A stretch of 64,000 bases of DNA, from assembly GCA_039881145.1 (NCBI GenBank), contig JAYKKI010000007.1, positions 40,195,001 to 40,259,000 of the forward strand. Reading direction: 5' to 3'. The position numbers were made by a program, and so were the translations under genes. How positions within the stretch are numbered: position 1 is the first letter of the stretch; each line of letters begins with the position of its first letter. The notes below the pieces were generated by a model. It ran no database searches and was not told the DNA's origin. It saw only the letters and a program-made list of their open reading frames with translations. This document shows positions 11,313 through 23,705 of this stretch, piece after piece. This DNA comes from Druceiella hillmani (Eukaryota > Arthropoda > Insecta > Lepidoptera > Hepialidae).

Positions 11313-13148
11313 ATTACTTTTATTAAATTACGTTATTTTTTCAATATTCGGTTTTTTTGGGTAGCTAACAAGTTTTAACCTTGATACCTTCAGCTTAATT
11401 GCTTGCTGGCACCATCAGACCATTCTTTGTGTCTTGTAGGTAAGCAAAATGGATAAACTAAAAGAACCCAGCCCAATTTATAATTTTTCAGGAATATGTT
11501 TCGAGGTATTTAGTCTGATATCGACTAGCCAGTTTATTATCTATTTTTTTATCAAGTCTGCATTCACTGTAGATCTTTACAGAAGTAACTCCCGATAAAT
11601 TCTACCAGTAGTTCTGGATTACCTTTCTAGTATCCGGTTCAGATTTGATTACTGAAACTTTTGTTTGTCCTGCACTAAAGCTTGCGAATGTGATTAACAT
11701 ACATAAACCCCTTCAAATTAAAAATTATTAATTACTTAAGTTACGTTTTAACGTCAATAATTGTAACACAAATCATAAAGTAGAAAAGTCCGTACCTGAT
11801 GTCAACTTAAATTCATTTTCTTTGATGCAATACATTTGAGGGTACGGCGTTAACTAAGCATGGTTTGTTTATGTCTAAATATTCTGGAACTATGTGTTTG
11901 GCTATATGCATTTATGTACAAATATATCTTCATAACCATGCACGTTATTGACTTGACCAAGTTGACAGGTTATTAAAAATTTCACGTGACTGCAGGTTCC
12001 AATAAATGTAATGAATTAAACACAGCGTTTTTATTGACACGTACACATATATAAGACTTGTTAAAGTGTCAACAAACGATCATATGACTAAATTAAAGTC
12101 ATATGAGTAAATAAATTGCTCTGTATCATAACAAATAAACGACCTTTATCTTCTTCAAGATAAATTAACTTGTATCGCCTCCCTCTGACTTACACGCCAT
12201 TTAACCTCTTCACGAAGTCAATTTAAATATCAAAAATGCACTTATAAAAGATAACTGTCGATTAATAAAACACGTGCTCGCTATATAAGCATACATGTAT
12301 GTATGCGTATATACACTGCGTTAAATTAAAATTACTTTAAAATAATCTCAAATGCCTCAATAATATTTCGAACGATCACTATTTATATAACGATCGTTTT
12401 AAAAAAATAAAAGATAAATTATAAAGCAGGATATAACAAAAAAATAACGCAACACCTGTTTCTTTATATACGGCATAACTTTTAGACTTAGTTCGCCGAT
12501 AAATAAGCTAATATTTGTCTCACGAAAGTTAAAATATCTCATATTTTAAATAGGATACATGGCCATATTATGTACATGCATCCAGTAATTATTTTCTTGT
12601 ATTCAATTAAAAAATTTATGAAATAAAGGATTTGTAAGAAATTTTATATGAAATTCGACAAATCTTATAAAGTATAGACACATCAAACAAAAAGCTTAAG
12701 GAAATAGATCAACCCAGACAGTGGAATGCAGCTTTCAGATCAAATTTTGCTTTCACTTCTTTTAAAAATATAGAATAATTATGAAAGAAGACTTTCTATA
12801 ATTTCTCTAACATCTATTTCAATTCTTCATACATCTTTATAAAGTTAAAAAAAGCCTTATGGAAGGAACCGCATAAGATTTTCAGCACAAAAATGCGCCC
12901 CAAAACTTTTTTTTTAATTTCGTTCGGTTATTTTTTATTCCGAAAATTAAAATGAACATTAACAGGCCACGTACTAAGCCATAACTTCATGATGACAAAT
13001 TACTCCGAAAAATAACCGTTTCAGAAACATTTCCAACCAAAAATGATCTCTCCCAGTGAATTATGTTCGCTGAGAAAGACCATTTTTGCTCGGTTGCTCG
13101 GAAATGATCAAACTTTGAAGCTGATAAAAACATATAATAAATAAGAAA
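11313..13148. other. AT-rich DNA, no gene seen
   Basis: No repeat or coding signal that I can support. Confidence 0.5.
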
Positions 13149-14394
13149 CATATATTGCAATTATTACAAATTTCTCGATAATTTATAAATTTCCCGGCCA
13201 AACTAATGTTATACCTCATTGGGACTTCAATATTTACCAATACAAACAAAAATTTACTGGGTCACATATTTGTGTCTGTAATTATTACAAATTTCTCGAT
13301 AATTTATAAATTTCCCGGCCAAACTAATGTTATGCCTCATTGGGACTTCAATATTTACCAATACAAACAAAAATTTACTGGGTCGCATATTTGTGTCTGC
13401 AATTATTACAAATTTCTCGATAATTTATAAATTTTCCGGCCAAACTAATGTTATGCCTCATTGGGACTTCAATATTTACCAATACAAACAAAAATTTACT
13501 GGGTCACATATTTGTGTCTGCAATTATTACAAATTTCTCGATAATTTATAAATTTTCCGGCCAAACTAATGTTATACCTCATTGGGACTTCAATATTTAC
13601 CAATACAAACAAAAATTTACTGGGTCACATATTTGTGTCTGTAATTATTACAAATTTCTCGATAATTTATAAATTTCCCGGCCAAACTAATGTTATGCCT
13701 CATTGGGACTTCAATATTTACCAATACAAACAAAAATTTACTGGGTCGCATATTTGTGTCTGCAATTATTACAAATTTCTCGATAATTTATAAATTTTCC
13801 GGCCAAACTAATGTTATGCCTCATTGGGACTTCAATATTTACCAATACAAACAAAAATTTACTGGGTCACATATTTGTGTCTGCAATTATTACAAATTTC
13901 TCGATAATTTATAAATTTTCCGGCCAAACTAATGTTATACCTCATTGGGACTTCAATATTTACCAATACAAACAAAAATTTACTGGGTCACATATTTGTG
14001 TCTGTAATTATTACAAATTTCTCGATAATTTATAAATTTCCCGGCCAAACTAATGTTATGCCTCATTGGGACTTCAATATTTACCAATACAAACAAAAAT
14101 TTACTGGGTCGCATATTTGTGTCTGCAATTATTACAAATTTCTCGATAATTTATAAATTTCCCGGCCAAACTAATGTTATGCCTCATTGGGACTTCAATA
14201 TTTACCAATACAAACAAAAATTTACTGGGTCGCATATTTGTGTCTGCAATTATTACAAATTTCTCGATAATTTATAAATTTTCCGGCCAAACTTATGTTA
14301 TAGCTCATTGGGACTTCAATATGTACCAATACAAACAAAATTATACAATACAAAAAAAAATTACTGGGTCACATATTTATGTTGTTATTTTCAA
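13149..14394 (+). repeat. 121-bp tandem repeat (satellite), about 10 copies
   Basis: Identical phase points recur at 13206, 13327, 13448, 13569, 13690, 13811, 13932, 14053 and 14174, a strict 121-bp period. Units differ at a few diagnostic sites (TTCCCGG or TTTTCCGG; TTATACC or TTATGCC; GGTCACA or GGTCGCA; TCTGTAA or TCTGCAA). These sites repeat as a three-unit pattern of 363 bp, broken only near the right end. The last unit is diverged and carries an insertion. Because 121 is not a multiple of 3, each unit generates an overlapping 74-codon open frame. These frames are artefacts of the repeat. Confidence 0.97.
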
Positions 14395-14870
14395 TAACTA
14401 AAATCATAGGGAAATTTTACTAAAAGTCAGATATATATTAAGAAGTTTAGTCTCATCTATGTGAATTATATTTCCGCGGAAACTCACGAAAATTATTGCC
14501 ATAATTTTAGCCAGTAATGAATTTTCATATTCACAAATACTTTATTGAAATTATTAATGAATTTGATTTCTTAAAAAAATTTAAAAAAAAACATAAAAAG
14601 TTGAATCTATCCGACATAGCTAAGAGGCACTGGTCACATACTTATTAAAAAAATTAAATGATTGTGATATATCTACAGTAAACTACATGATTAGGAAACT
14701 GGAAAAATTATAATTGCAACGAGTTTAAAATTATTTAGTCATGTGGAAGATTCAGGAAGCAAAAGATGAAAATGAGGAAAACAATTAAAGATATTTTGCT
14801 TTCACTACTTCCTCTATTGAGAACTGGGACTTACCATTAAAAATAAATGCAGATAAAAACGCCAAGTGCC
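14395..14870. other. No gene seen
   Basis: AT-rich sequence next to the satellite. Nothing recognised. Confidence 0.5.
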
Positions 14871-15340
14871 TTTGCACTTTGCACAGTTTCCTTGGCATAT
14901 ATTGTTATTTTCCAAGTCCCTTTGACCATCGCATAGCAACGTGACGATTATAGCATACTTGCATATACTTATGCCGGTAAACGTTTTTCAGTTACACCAA
15001 GCCATGACCGACTAAATCTGTATACTGTCATTTTCCACCACGTGCTCGCATGTCCGCACAATGCGAACGAACCTTGAGCAATAACCGAGCAGCAGTCACG
15101 AGACCCGACTCTACACAGTTTTATTGATAATCCACTCTCTATTTGATAAGGTATTGGTCATCGTAACAAAAATGTGCGCATGATCGCGTTGATTGCTGTT
15201 CTGTGTATCGGCATTGTTATGAATTACGAGGTTTGCGTCTGTTTGTATGTATGCGTGTTCGAGACGAGGCGCCATTAAATAAATAAGGAGGAAGCATGTC
15301 AATATACCTATGTTGTTTTGACTAAAGCCCAAAAGAAGTA
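14871..15340. other. GC-raised island, function unknown
   Basis: Local composition rises well above the surrounding DNA, with many CpG dinucleotides (CACGTGCTCGCATGTCCGCA, then GCGCATGATCGCGTTG). The only open frame, minus strand 15111-15332, has no recognisable motif. It may be an unrecognised exon, a promoter or an enhancer; sequence alone does not decide. Confidence 0.35.
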
Positions 15341-15921
15341 CTCATTATTAATTCAATGACATAAGAATAATTAAATTTATTCAATTGAATATTTGCGTCA
15401 TGTATACGATACAATATGTTTATTTGATTCTACGAGTTGTCGATTGTTGAACAGAATTAGTAATGTGAAAATGGTATTCACCTTGTGTATCAAAAGAAGC
15501 GCAAGTATGATTCGTTTCCAAAGATCAGGTTTATTGAAGTTATTTCTGTAACGAGTTTTAAATTACAATAGAAGAAAAAAAACGATTATGGCAGCATAAA
15601 TGAAGAAATAACATTTTATCTATATTTATTCAAGAACAAAGAAATTATTTTTTAAACGTTATTTTATTTGCTTTAGTTCCAAACGATACTACATGTGTGT
15701 TGAAATAATCAAATATTTTGTTATATTAATTTACCATTCATTGCTTGCCGGAATTTTGTTTACTTTTATCGAATTCGTTATAGTAAGAATACTATTTTCC
15801 TGTCACAGTAACAACATCCAAAATTACTTTATGTAGAGTGTACCGTAAAGAACCGTAATACAATTTGAATGTAATAGTCAAAAGCACGAACTGTGAACTG
15901 TAGCTTATAGGTTAGATACAA

Positions 15922-15925
<4 letters not shown>
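15341..15925. other. No gene seen
   Basis: AT-rich, no repeat or coding signal. Confidence 0.5.
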
Positions 15926-15970
<45 letters not shown>

Positions 15971-15981
15971 CGTGTGTGTCT
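15926..15981. repeat. Compound microsatellite (TA)n then (TG)n-like
   Basis: A TA run passes into a GTGTGCGTGTGTGTCTGTG stretch. Confidence 0.95.
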
Positions 15982-16185
15982 GTGCTTGAATAAAGAAGAG
16001 GAACAAATTTGAAGAGGAAAACTAATAAAAGTTATGAAAAAGAAAGCTTTTCAGCCAATTTCACATACATATATCGATGATGCATTCCAGTAATCAGAAC
16101 TTAATTTATTCCTTAATTTTAAAAGTCTATAAAGTAAATGTATATTCATAGCAGTATGTATTATATAGAGGGATGAAGAATTAGG

Positions 16186-16464
16186 ATTATAGTCCAATTA
16201 AATGAAACTACGTGATGTAGTATTATTTCTACTTTCTTTAAGTACTTTACCACGACCTTGTATTACAACATCTTCAGGTGGGCTATTAGAAAGAAAGAAT
16301 CTTTGCTAATAGCTCACCTGAAGATGTTGTAATACAACGAAACCTAGGTCGCGGTAAAGAACTTAAAGAAACTAGAAATAATACTACATCACGTAGTTTC
16401 ATTTAATTGTGAATAATTAATTTCTACAAAATTAACGCCAAATATATTCAATATTATAGTCCAA
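16186..16464 (+). mobile_element. Foldback element, copy 2, with 12-bp flanking duplication
   Basis: The element occupies 16198-16452. ATTATAGTCCAA lies immediately left (16186-16197) and immediately right (16453-16464), a 12-bp direct repeat that looks like a target-site duplication. The interior is a large palindrome (AATGAAACTACGTGATGTAG at the left, its complement near 16383-16404). A one-sided 45-base tail (GAATAATTAATTTCTAC and on to ATATTCAAT) ends exactly at the right duplicate. The left arm has lost part of the AGGTTTCG block. No coding capacity. Confidence 0.85.
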
Positions 16465-16465
16465 G

Positions 16466-18010
16466 GCTGTGCACTTAACGTTGAAAACCTAGACTTAAAA
16501 TAATCTGAAATACAACAATACTTTATCACATTAAAGTTAAGTTTCAATAAAGTAGCAAAAAAAGGTAAATAAATTCCACCCTGAGAAACTCTATTTACCA
16601 ATTTAATCCTTCCTCAAAAATATTAAACTTTATCCAAAGGTAGAAAACCTGTCTAAAGAGGATTGTGAACGCTAGGTGATTTCAATCAAGCAAGAAAAAT
16701 GTCGAGATGAATAATGTCCAAAGTATTAGTAAATTCAAATAACATAAGGTTTATTAGTTGAGTATTAATTACAGCAATGTGTGCATCATCGATGACTACC
16801 TAGAGCAGTCAAGGTGCTATAACCAGACCTAAAAAAAGAAATGAAAAAAATGTCTAAAACATAAAATATGCTCAAAACATTTTGATAAAAACAAAATATT
16901 GAAATGGTTCTCAAATCTTCTGATTGGATAGGAGTATCTATTTTGATTATTATAACGATGCAGACTACACCCTTCCGATGAAAACGTAACAGTTGCGCTT
17001 TTGAAGTGTTAGAAATAGGATGTCATAACAAAGTTACATCGTGCATCAATACCAACACCCGTTGAATTCCGTATTAAACTTGTCTATAATTGAAAACAGC
17101 CTATTATTTACATAAAAATGTTATTATTTTATAAGGGATTAATTGGTCTTAATGAAATTAACTTATCAAGATCTTATTTTACCTGATTTACCAAAGATTA
17201 AAATATGATTAACAACAAATTAAAGAACACAGTGTCAAGTGAAATACAGATCGTTGACATTTTATTAAAAAAAGTATATTTGTGTTTATTGTAACCATAA
17301 TACATTTAAGGTAAAAATTTACATTAAACCAAAGTCACTGTACTGATTTCAATAGAACTAATGTTCTATATATTTTCGCAATTGTTTTCTAAAAGTTTAG
17401 AAAAACCTTTTATTGTATTCTCAGCCCCTTATTTTCTTTCACATAAAAGCAACGAAAGAAACCTAAATTTGTCTTAATAATGAAGTAAATAGTCCTAAAC
17501 TCACTATTACAAGCTGTACCAATGCAATAAAATCGTAAGACCGATACTTGACGTATTTTCACTTTAAAAATATTTACATAAAGTTGAAACAAAGATAGAG
17601 GGGAAAATCTCAAAATTTCAATATTTTTAATAAAATTTTACACCATACAAATATCAATATATCACTCGGCACGCGCCGCAAATCAATGCACACAATTAAA
17701 AATCTATGGAGTGTTTCTTGAGACTTAGAAGATTTTCATATGTAGCCATAGCTTTAAGAAAATTTGAAAAATGTGAAACTGTAATGTAATTTAAAAGTAA
17801 TATTTTTGTGAAAATATTCGATCTTAGCATTGGAAATGGCAAAGCGGAGTAAGATTCATAGAATAGAACAAATAGCATAAAAAGAAAAAAAACCTCTACC
17901 CTGCAATCATAGGCGCAGAATAACATATCACTCTCTTTGGCGTATGCAATATTGTACATTAAGAATATGTGAATGTATGTGTTTAATTGCTGCATTTTGT
18001 ATTTAATCTA
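16466..18010. other. No gene seen
   Basis: AT-rich. Open frames up to 99 codons on the minus strand (17410-17995) are low-complexity and unrecognised. Confidence 0.5.
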
Positions 18011-18510
18011 AAAAGGATAGTAGTCTGAAAATTCATTCTACGTGAACGACCACTGACTGTGAAACCGATTGGCTCGTGCTCCATCCGATTATATTTAATG
18101 CAATCATCGTTAATATCCACAATGCCATACAACACGACCACATTCTCAACATCGGTGTGTTCGTACCAAACGCGATATTGTTAAAGTACTCGACTTCTGG
18201 AGTTTCGTATTTCAGTTTGCCGCGAAATTTGGTCGGCGAATGAGCATGCTTTGTATGTAACTCTGTATGGGAACTATTTGTCAAGTGTAACGGTTACAAC
18301 TAACCATAACATTTTGAAGCCGGTACGAACGTAACTGTCAACTGTTGATCATATGTAAATAACGTAACAGTTGGCCTAGTCGATATCAATTTCAGTCGAT
18401 TTTTGTGTGGCCAGTGACTATTTCCACATTTTATTTTTTTTTTATTGTTTTCTTTAAGTATCGATAGAATTAGTTTTGTGTCTGTTTACATAGTTGCTTC
18501 CGGTGAGTCA
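18011..18510. promoter_or_regulatory. Candidate promoter or exon island with splice-donor-like site
   Basis: GC and CpG content rise sharply here. Near 18385-18395 there is a TTTCAGTCGATT context resembling the insect initiator TCAGT. At 18501-18507 CGGTGAGT resembles a strong 5' splice site, and the downstream sequence turns AT-rich at once, as at an exon/intron edge. Together these would fit a transcription start and a short non-coding first exon on the plus strand. The island also holds an unrecognised minus-strand frame. No TATA box is evident. Confidence 0.3.
18033..18284 (-). CDS. Unrecognised minus-strand open frame with a hydrophobic segment
   Basis: The frame is 83 codons and ends at a stop near 18033. 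It lacks an ATG at its 5' end (the first codon of the stop-free run is TTG), so if real it is an internal or terminal exon; the first in-frame ATG begins MLRMWSCCMALW. The middle reads FRGKLKYETPEVEYFNNIAF, a mixed composition unlike the Lys/Ile/Asn/Tyr-rich chance frames elsewhere. It is followed by a segment around MALWILTMIALNIIGW that could span a membrane. It coincides with the GC-raised island. I do not recognise a family, and it could be a transposon scrap. Confidence 0.25.
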   Translation of the reverse strand: MTNSSHTELHTKHAHSPTKFRGKLKYETPEVEYFNNIAFGTNTPMLRMWSCCMALWILTMIALNIIGWSTSQSVSQSVVVHVE

Positions 18511-19465
18511 ATTTTTAATATTACATTTATTTTCGACTCTCATATTATTTCATTATATTTGCAATTTATATAAGTCAAATTGATAGCATCGCAACAACTT
18601 TTTCCACCTAAACACAACTGTGTAAGATATTATTTAAAATAAATTCAACATAGATAATAATTATAAACTTGTTTAGAAATAGATAAAAATGTGAATTTTC
18701 CTATTTTTCACATAGCAAGTAACACTAAAAAGTATATATGCAAGTTTAGTCATTCGCAGAAAAAAACTAGATAACTAAACGACTCCTATACGACTGACGT
18801 CCCCAAAATACGGACTTTCGATTTATAATAAGGCTAAGTCAGAAGATCCACTGATTTTTACTTTAGCAATGGCGATAGGAGGAACTTACAGAAAACGAAT
18901 AATGGAAACTCTAGCATAAATGATCAAATCAATATTGATCACCACTGTGGGGCTGATTTATAGATGTGTTATGAGAAATCACCTGTAATCACCTAGTTTC
19001 CAAAGATACGAAAGTATTCCTATTAATTACCAGAACGGAGAACTCTTCCATATGGACGAAATATCCAATATTGTCTTATGTTATTATTCAAATTCTACAT
19101 TTACAATTGCATAGAGCCGTGAATAATAGCAAATATGTAGAAAACAAAAATCTTTTTTTATTTCTGCAAACACGTTTTCCTTTTCGGTCTAAATAGATTC
19201 TGTCGTTTTAACAGACGTTTTGTCATTTTTAATAAGTTACAAATTTCACGGTAAACCTATTCGCAACATCTCCGTCAGAATTACCGGCTATAATTTTAGA
19301 TATTTTTCCGATTCTCGTTACCCAAAATATTTGGTAAAAAATTAGTCATTCCAAAATTGTATAATTTGTTACACTTTGTACGCTTCACATATTTCTCGTT
19401 ACTAATTATAGGACATGATGTTTAAAAACAGAAAAGTGCAAGTTTTTCTTTAATGCGATTAAAGA
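18511..19465. other. No gene seen
   Basis: AT-rich sequence. It could be intronic if the donor-like site at 18503 is real. Confidence 0.4.
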
Positions 19466-19473
19466 TTATATAT

Positions 19474-19512
<39 letters not shown>

Positions 19513-19517
19513 TACCT
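19466..19517. repeat. (TA)n microsatellite
   Basis: An imperfect TA tract with TTTATATG and CATATATACC edges. Confidence 0.9.
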
Positions 19518-20250
19518 AGTGTAAAAACCACTTGTATGGACATACGTAATCATGGGGAATAAATTATTTATTTCCTGCAGTCCTTATCAAATATTTTTAC
19601 TCTATTATCGTGACATGGCGAACTATTTCCGCATCGTTTGGCGGAAGTAAACTGTGGTATTGAACTTAAGCAATTAATATATTGTATTATCGATCAAGGT
19701 TTAAGAATAATGATCCGAGGTTTTTACTGGCAAAGAAATAATTTTATGCTCAAAACGATGATCAGTTCGTTGAAGATTTTTTTAGTAAAAGAAATGTTAT
19801 TGTATGTCTGAAAAAGGTAAAACAGCAATGTAATATTAATCTCTGTATCTTTAATCCGCTAATTTTTTTCAGGAAACTTTACTTCAATACCATGCCTTTA
19901 AACCCAGTCTTATCGTATACTTAGAAAGACATTTTTTGTTTGTATGGAGCACTTTGAAAAATGACAAAAATAGCCTTAAGCGCTGAATATATATAACATT
20001 GGAACCTTATTCATGTTTTTTACTAAAAGTTTCCAATAGACTTATAAGTGAGAAATACTCACTGTCAGTATTAATTCTTTGCTGAACTGATTTATAATTC
20101 AGGAAATTTATTAAAATACGTACATCATCCAGGATCTTCGCGCTAAAATGTTTCATGGTAACATGCTCTCATTGTTAATATTGTGAATACGGAGAAGCAA
20201 GAGCTTGATAATGATTATAATACTGTAAGTAAAAAAATGTTAGTTCGTTA
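19518..20250. other. No gene seen
   Basis: AT-rich. Nothing recognised. Confidence 0.5.
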
Positions 20251-20261
20251 GATATCAGGAG

Positions 20262-21808
20262 ATATTTTTCCCATTATTCAAATGAATTAGTGAATCTTCC
20301 CCGCTTCCTATGAATGTCTTAACGTTTATTAGTACGATCAGATAAAAAATATCTAAACATTATAAAATGTATAATTGCATTACAGAAACATTTGCCTGTT
20401 TTCTTTTTAGATATCATTTAGCCAATAAGAATTTATATAGGTGTTAAATGTACTTTTTTACAAGAAATTTAAAGGCAAAGGATATCATTTCCCATTATTC
20501 AAATGAATTAGTGAATCTTCCCCGCTTCCTATGAATGTCTTAACGTTTATTAGTACGACCAGATAAAAAATATCTAAACATTATAAAATGTATAATTGCA
20601 TTACAGAAACATTTGCCTGTTTTCTTTTTAGATATCATTTAGCCAATAAGAATTTATATAGGTGTTAAATGTACTTTTTTACAAGAAATTTAAAGGCAAA
20701 GGATATCATTTCCCATTATTCAAATGAATTAGTGCATCTTCCCCGCTTCCTATGAATGTCTTAACGTTTATTAGTACGATCAGATAAAAAATATCTAAAC
20801 ATTATAAAATGTATAATTGCATTACAGAAACATTTGCCTGTTTTCTTTTTAGATATCATTTAGCCAATAAGAATTTATATAGGTGTTAAATGTACTTTTT
20901 TACAAGAAATTTAAAGGCAAAGGATATCATTTCCCATTATTCAAATGAATTAGTGCATCTTCCCCGCTTCCTATGAATGTCTTAACGTTTATTAGTACGA
21001 TCAGATAAAAAATATCTAAACATTATAAAATGTATAATTGCATTACAGAAACATTTGCCTGTTTTCTTTTTAGATATCATTTAGCCAATAAGAATTTATA
21101 TAGGTGTTAAATGTACTTTTTTACAAGAAATTTAAAGGCAAAGGATATCATTTCCCATTATTCAAATGAATTAGTGAATCTTCCCCGCTTCCTATGAATG
21201 TCTTAACGTTTATTAGTACGACCAGATAAAAAATATCTAAACATTATAAAATGTATAATTGCATTACAGAAACATTTGCCTGTTTTCTTTTTAGATATCA
21301 TTTAGCCAATAAGAATTTATATAGGTGTTAAATGTACTTTTTTACAAGAAATTTAAAGGCAAAGGATATCATTTCCCATTATTCAAATGAATTAGTGAAT
21401 CTTCCCCGCTTCCTATGAATGTCTTAACGTTTATTAGTACGACCAGATAAAAAATATCTAAACATTATAAAATGTATAATTGCATTACAGAAACATTTGC
21501 CTGTTTTCTTTTTAGATATCATTTAGCCAATAAGAATTTATATAGGTGTTAAATGTACTTTTTTACAAGAAATTTAAAGGCAAAGGATATCATTTCCCAT
21601 TATTCAAATGAATTAGTGCATCTTCCCCGCTTCCTATGAATGTCTTAACGTTTATTAGTACGATCAGATAAAAAATATCTAAACATTATAAAATGTATAA
21701 TTGCATTACAGAAACATTTGCCTGTTTTCTTTTTAGATATCATTTAGCCAATAAGAATTTATATAGGTGTTAAATGTACTTTTTTACAAGAAATTTAAAG
21801 GCAAAAGA
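20262..21808 (+). repeat. 221-bp tandem repeat (satellite), 7 copies
   Basis: CCCATTATTCAAATGAATTA recurs at 20270, 20491, 20712, 20933, 21154, 21375 and 21596, an exact 221-bp step. Units are almost identical. Two diagnostic sites vary (GTGAATC or GTGCATC; ACGATCAG or ACGACCAG), giving types A/T, A/C, C/T, C/T, A/C, A/C, C/T across the seven units. The near-identity points to recent amplification or conversion. No open frame runs through it. Confidence 0.97.
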
Positions 21809-21809
21809 G

Positions 21810-22446
21810 ATCTTTTTCCTATTCCCTTACAGTACATTAATTATGTACACAAATCTTGAATGGCGGTTTTAAAAACGAAAATAAATATTTTTTTAAATTT
21901 TTTTACAGATTTGTGTATTTGAAAGAAAATGATTTCACGTAGCTTCTTAAATACTAAGAATAATGTTATTTACTATCAATGTAAACACAAATGAGATAGA
22001 ACATGGTCTATACTGTAATCATTTGCTGATACGAAATCCCATCGCATCATGCGAATAACTTGAAAATTAACGGTGCTAGATACATGTTTATCTGTAAAAG
22101 AAATACTATATATTAATATTTTTATCAGTTTATTAGAAATACTTTTGCGCAATGTTTAAATGCCATTAAGTGTAGTTCGAATGATACTTTTATTGAACAA
22201 TGATTAAAATACGTATAAACATCGATATGTATATCATTTTCATAAACTCTAATAGCATTACAAGTGGTAACATGAGATCCGACATTATTTTGCCATAATT
22301 TTATGATAAATTTTACAAAATTGTATTAGTTTAACTTTGAAATCAAACCTTAAAATTGGTCTGAGTTTCCACAATATTTTTGTTATGTAATATTTTTTCC
22401 GATTTTTAATATATCCTTAAAAACAAGATTTTAACCCCTGGATAGC

Positions 22447-22449
<3 letters not shown>
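21810..22449. other. No gene seen
   Basis: AT-rich sequence between the satellite and a TA tract. Confidence 0.5.

Positions 22450-22499
<50 letters not shown>
22450..22499. repeat. (TA)n microsatellite
   Basis: About 24 TA units. Confidence 0.95.
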
Positions 22500-22594
22500 T
22501 GGCTAATTTTTCAATGGGAAACAAAAAATAATCGCGTATCAATTTTGCATCTAAAAACCTTGAAAATATTAATTTAACATTGAATTAATTATCT

Positions 22595-23015
22595 CTACTA
22601 ATATTATAAAACAAAAGACTACAAGCAATGAATCGTTATTTAATTAAGCGTAGGTATTGCGAAGCAACACAGCTTTTAGAAGGTTCGTTACTCAATCATC
22701 TTGTCTCTCAATCACTTGTGTTCAGATTTTCATAAAACTTTATGTAAAAATAGTTGATGAAAACATTATAAAAATATTATTGAAATGTAATCAGGGTCAT
22801 GAACTAAAAACTATGTCTTTATAACAGCGAGATCATTACTACTCTAGTACGAAACCCGCTATTTTTAGTAAATAGTAAAAATTCAGTATTACAGCACTTC
22901 AATGAATGGCGCAACGTATATGTTGAATAAATAAAACCAAAACCTACATATAAATCATGCTGCCTTAATCTGAAATCCACGCGGTAGAAGCCACGGCCGA
23001 AGTTAGTGTCGAACA
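22595..23015 (+). mobile_element. Degraded dispersed repeat of Lepidoptera type
   Basis: It starts with CTACTAATATTATAAA and ends with ATCCACGCGGTAGAAGCC, then ACGGCCGAAGTTAGTG. These are the two ends of a repeat that I recall as very common in moth and butterfly genomes (start ACTAATATTATAAA, end CGCGG..GAAGCCGCGGGC..AGCTAGT). The middle is badly eroded. The 94-codon minus-strand frame at 22819-23103 overlaps it and is not treated as a gene. Confidence 0.55.
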
Positions 23016-23089
23016 TAAAAATAATAACAAAACGCAATAAACAAGAAAACATGGCTTTAAGTGATTGGACGATGTCGTAATTTTTAATG

Positions 23090-23600
23090 ATCAGAAAAAT
23101 CATTATCGGTGTAGCCCCTTCTCTTTATTGGGAAAATTTTAGATCTTATGGCAATCGTTTTTCCATCACGTACTGGCAATTTTACATCCGTTGTTACCGA
23201 GGCCAAAGTCAGTGCCGTTCTCACAAACAATTGACACAAATATTACTTTTTATGTACACTTATTTTAAAGTATTAGATAAGTGCTTCGTTATGAACGTCA
23301 CTTGCGTATTTTTTCAAGTAAGCCACAAGGTTGCATCGGAATGAAACCGCGTGACTGACTTTATTTAATAGACCACGGTCAATTTGTCACGATTATGTTT
23401 TTTTTCTGTTCCTGGCAACGTTCAAGGATCTCAAGAGGATTGCAGGATGCCGCAATTGCTTTGTGTATATTTATCTACGGTTTCGCACTATTTCCCGTTC
23501 AAGTAGAGGCAGCAACAATTATAGAGCGCCATTCGTCTTGTACTTTATTAACGTGCTTTTTATTGTCTCGTGTTTTGCTTACTCATGCTTGAGAATATTA
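23090..23600. other. GC-raised island with unrecognised frames
   Basis: Two plus-strand open frames (23087-23344, 85 codons; 23395-23592, 65 codons) lie in a stretch richer in G+C than its flanks. Neither has a motif that I recognise, and neither shows clear splice signals. Coding status is undecided. Confidence 0.2.
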
Positions 23601-23667
23601 TAAGTAGTCTTCTTATAAATTGCTATTTTTTTCTACATTTTCCATATTTATTGCTTCTTTGTACCCT

Positions 23668-23705
23668 ATTTAGGGTTCCGTGGTGAATTAAAGAGCCAGG
23701 CCAGA
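23668..23705 (+). repeat. Fragment resembling the AGGGTTCCG repeat left end
   Basis: ATTTAGGGTTCCGTGG matches the opening motif of the elements at 38.2 and 44.6 kb, but nothing further is recognisable. Confidence 0.35.

Noticed and set aside
13206..14401. Nine overlapping 74-75 codon frames with almost the same product
   Set aside because: They step by exactly 121 bases, the satellite period, and exist only because the unit has few stops in two frames.
20262..21808. CRISPR array
   Set aside because: The units are contiguous 221-bp tandem repeats without unique spacers, and the DNA is clearly eukaryotic. The same applies to the other arrays.
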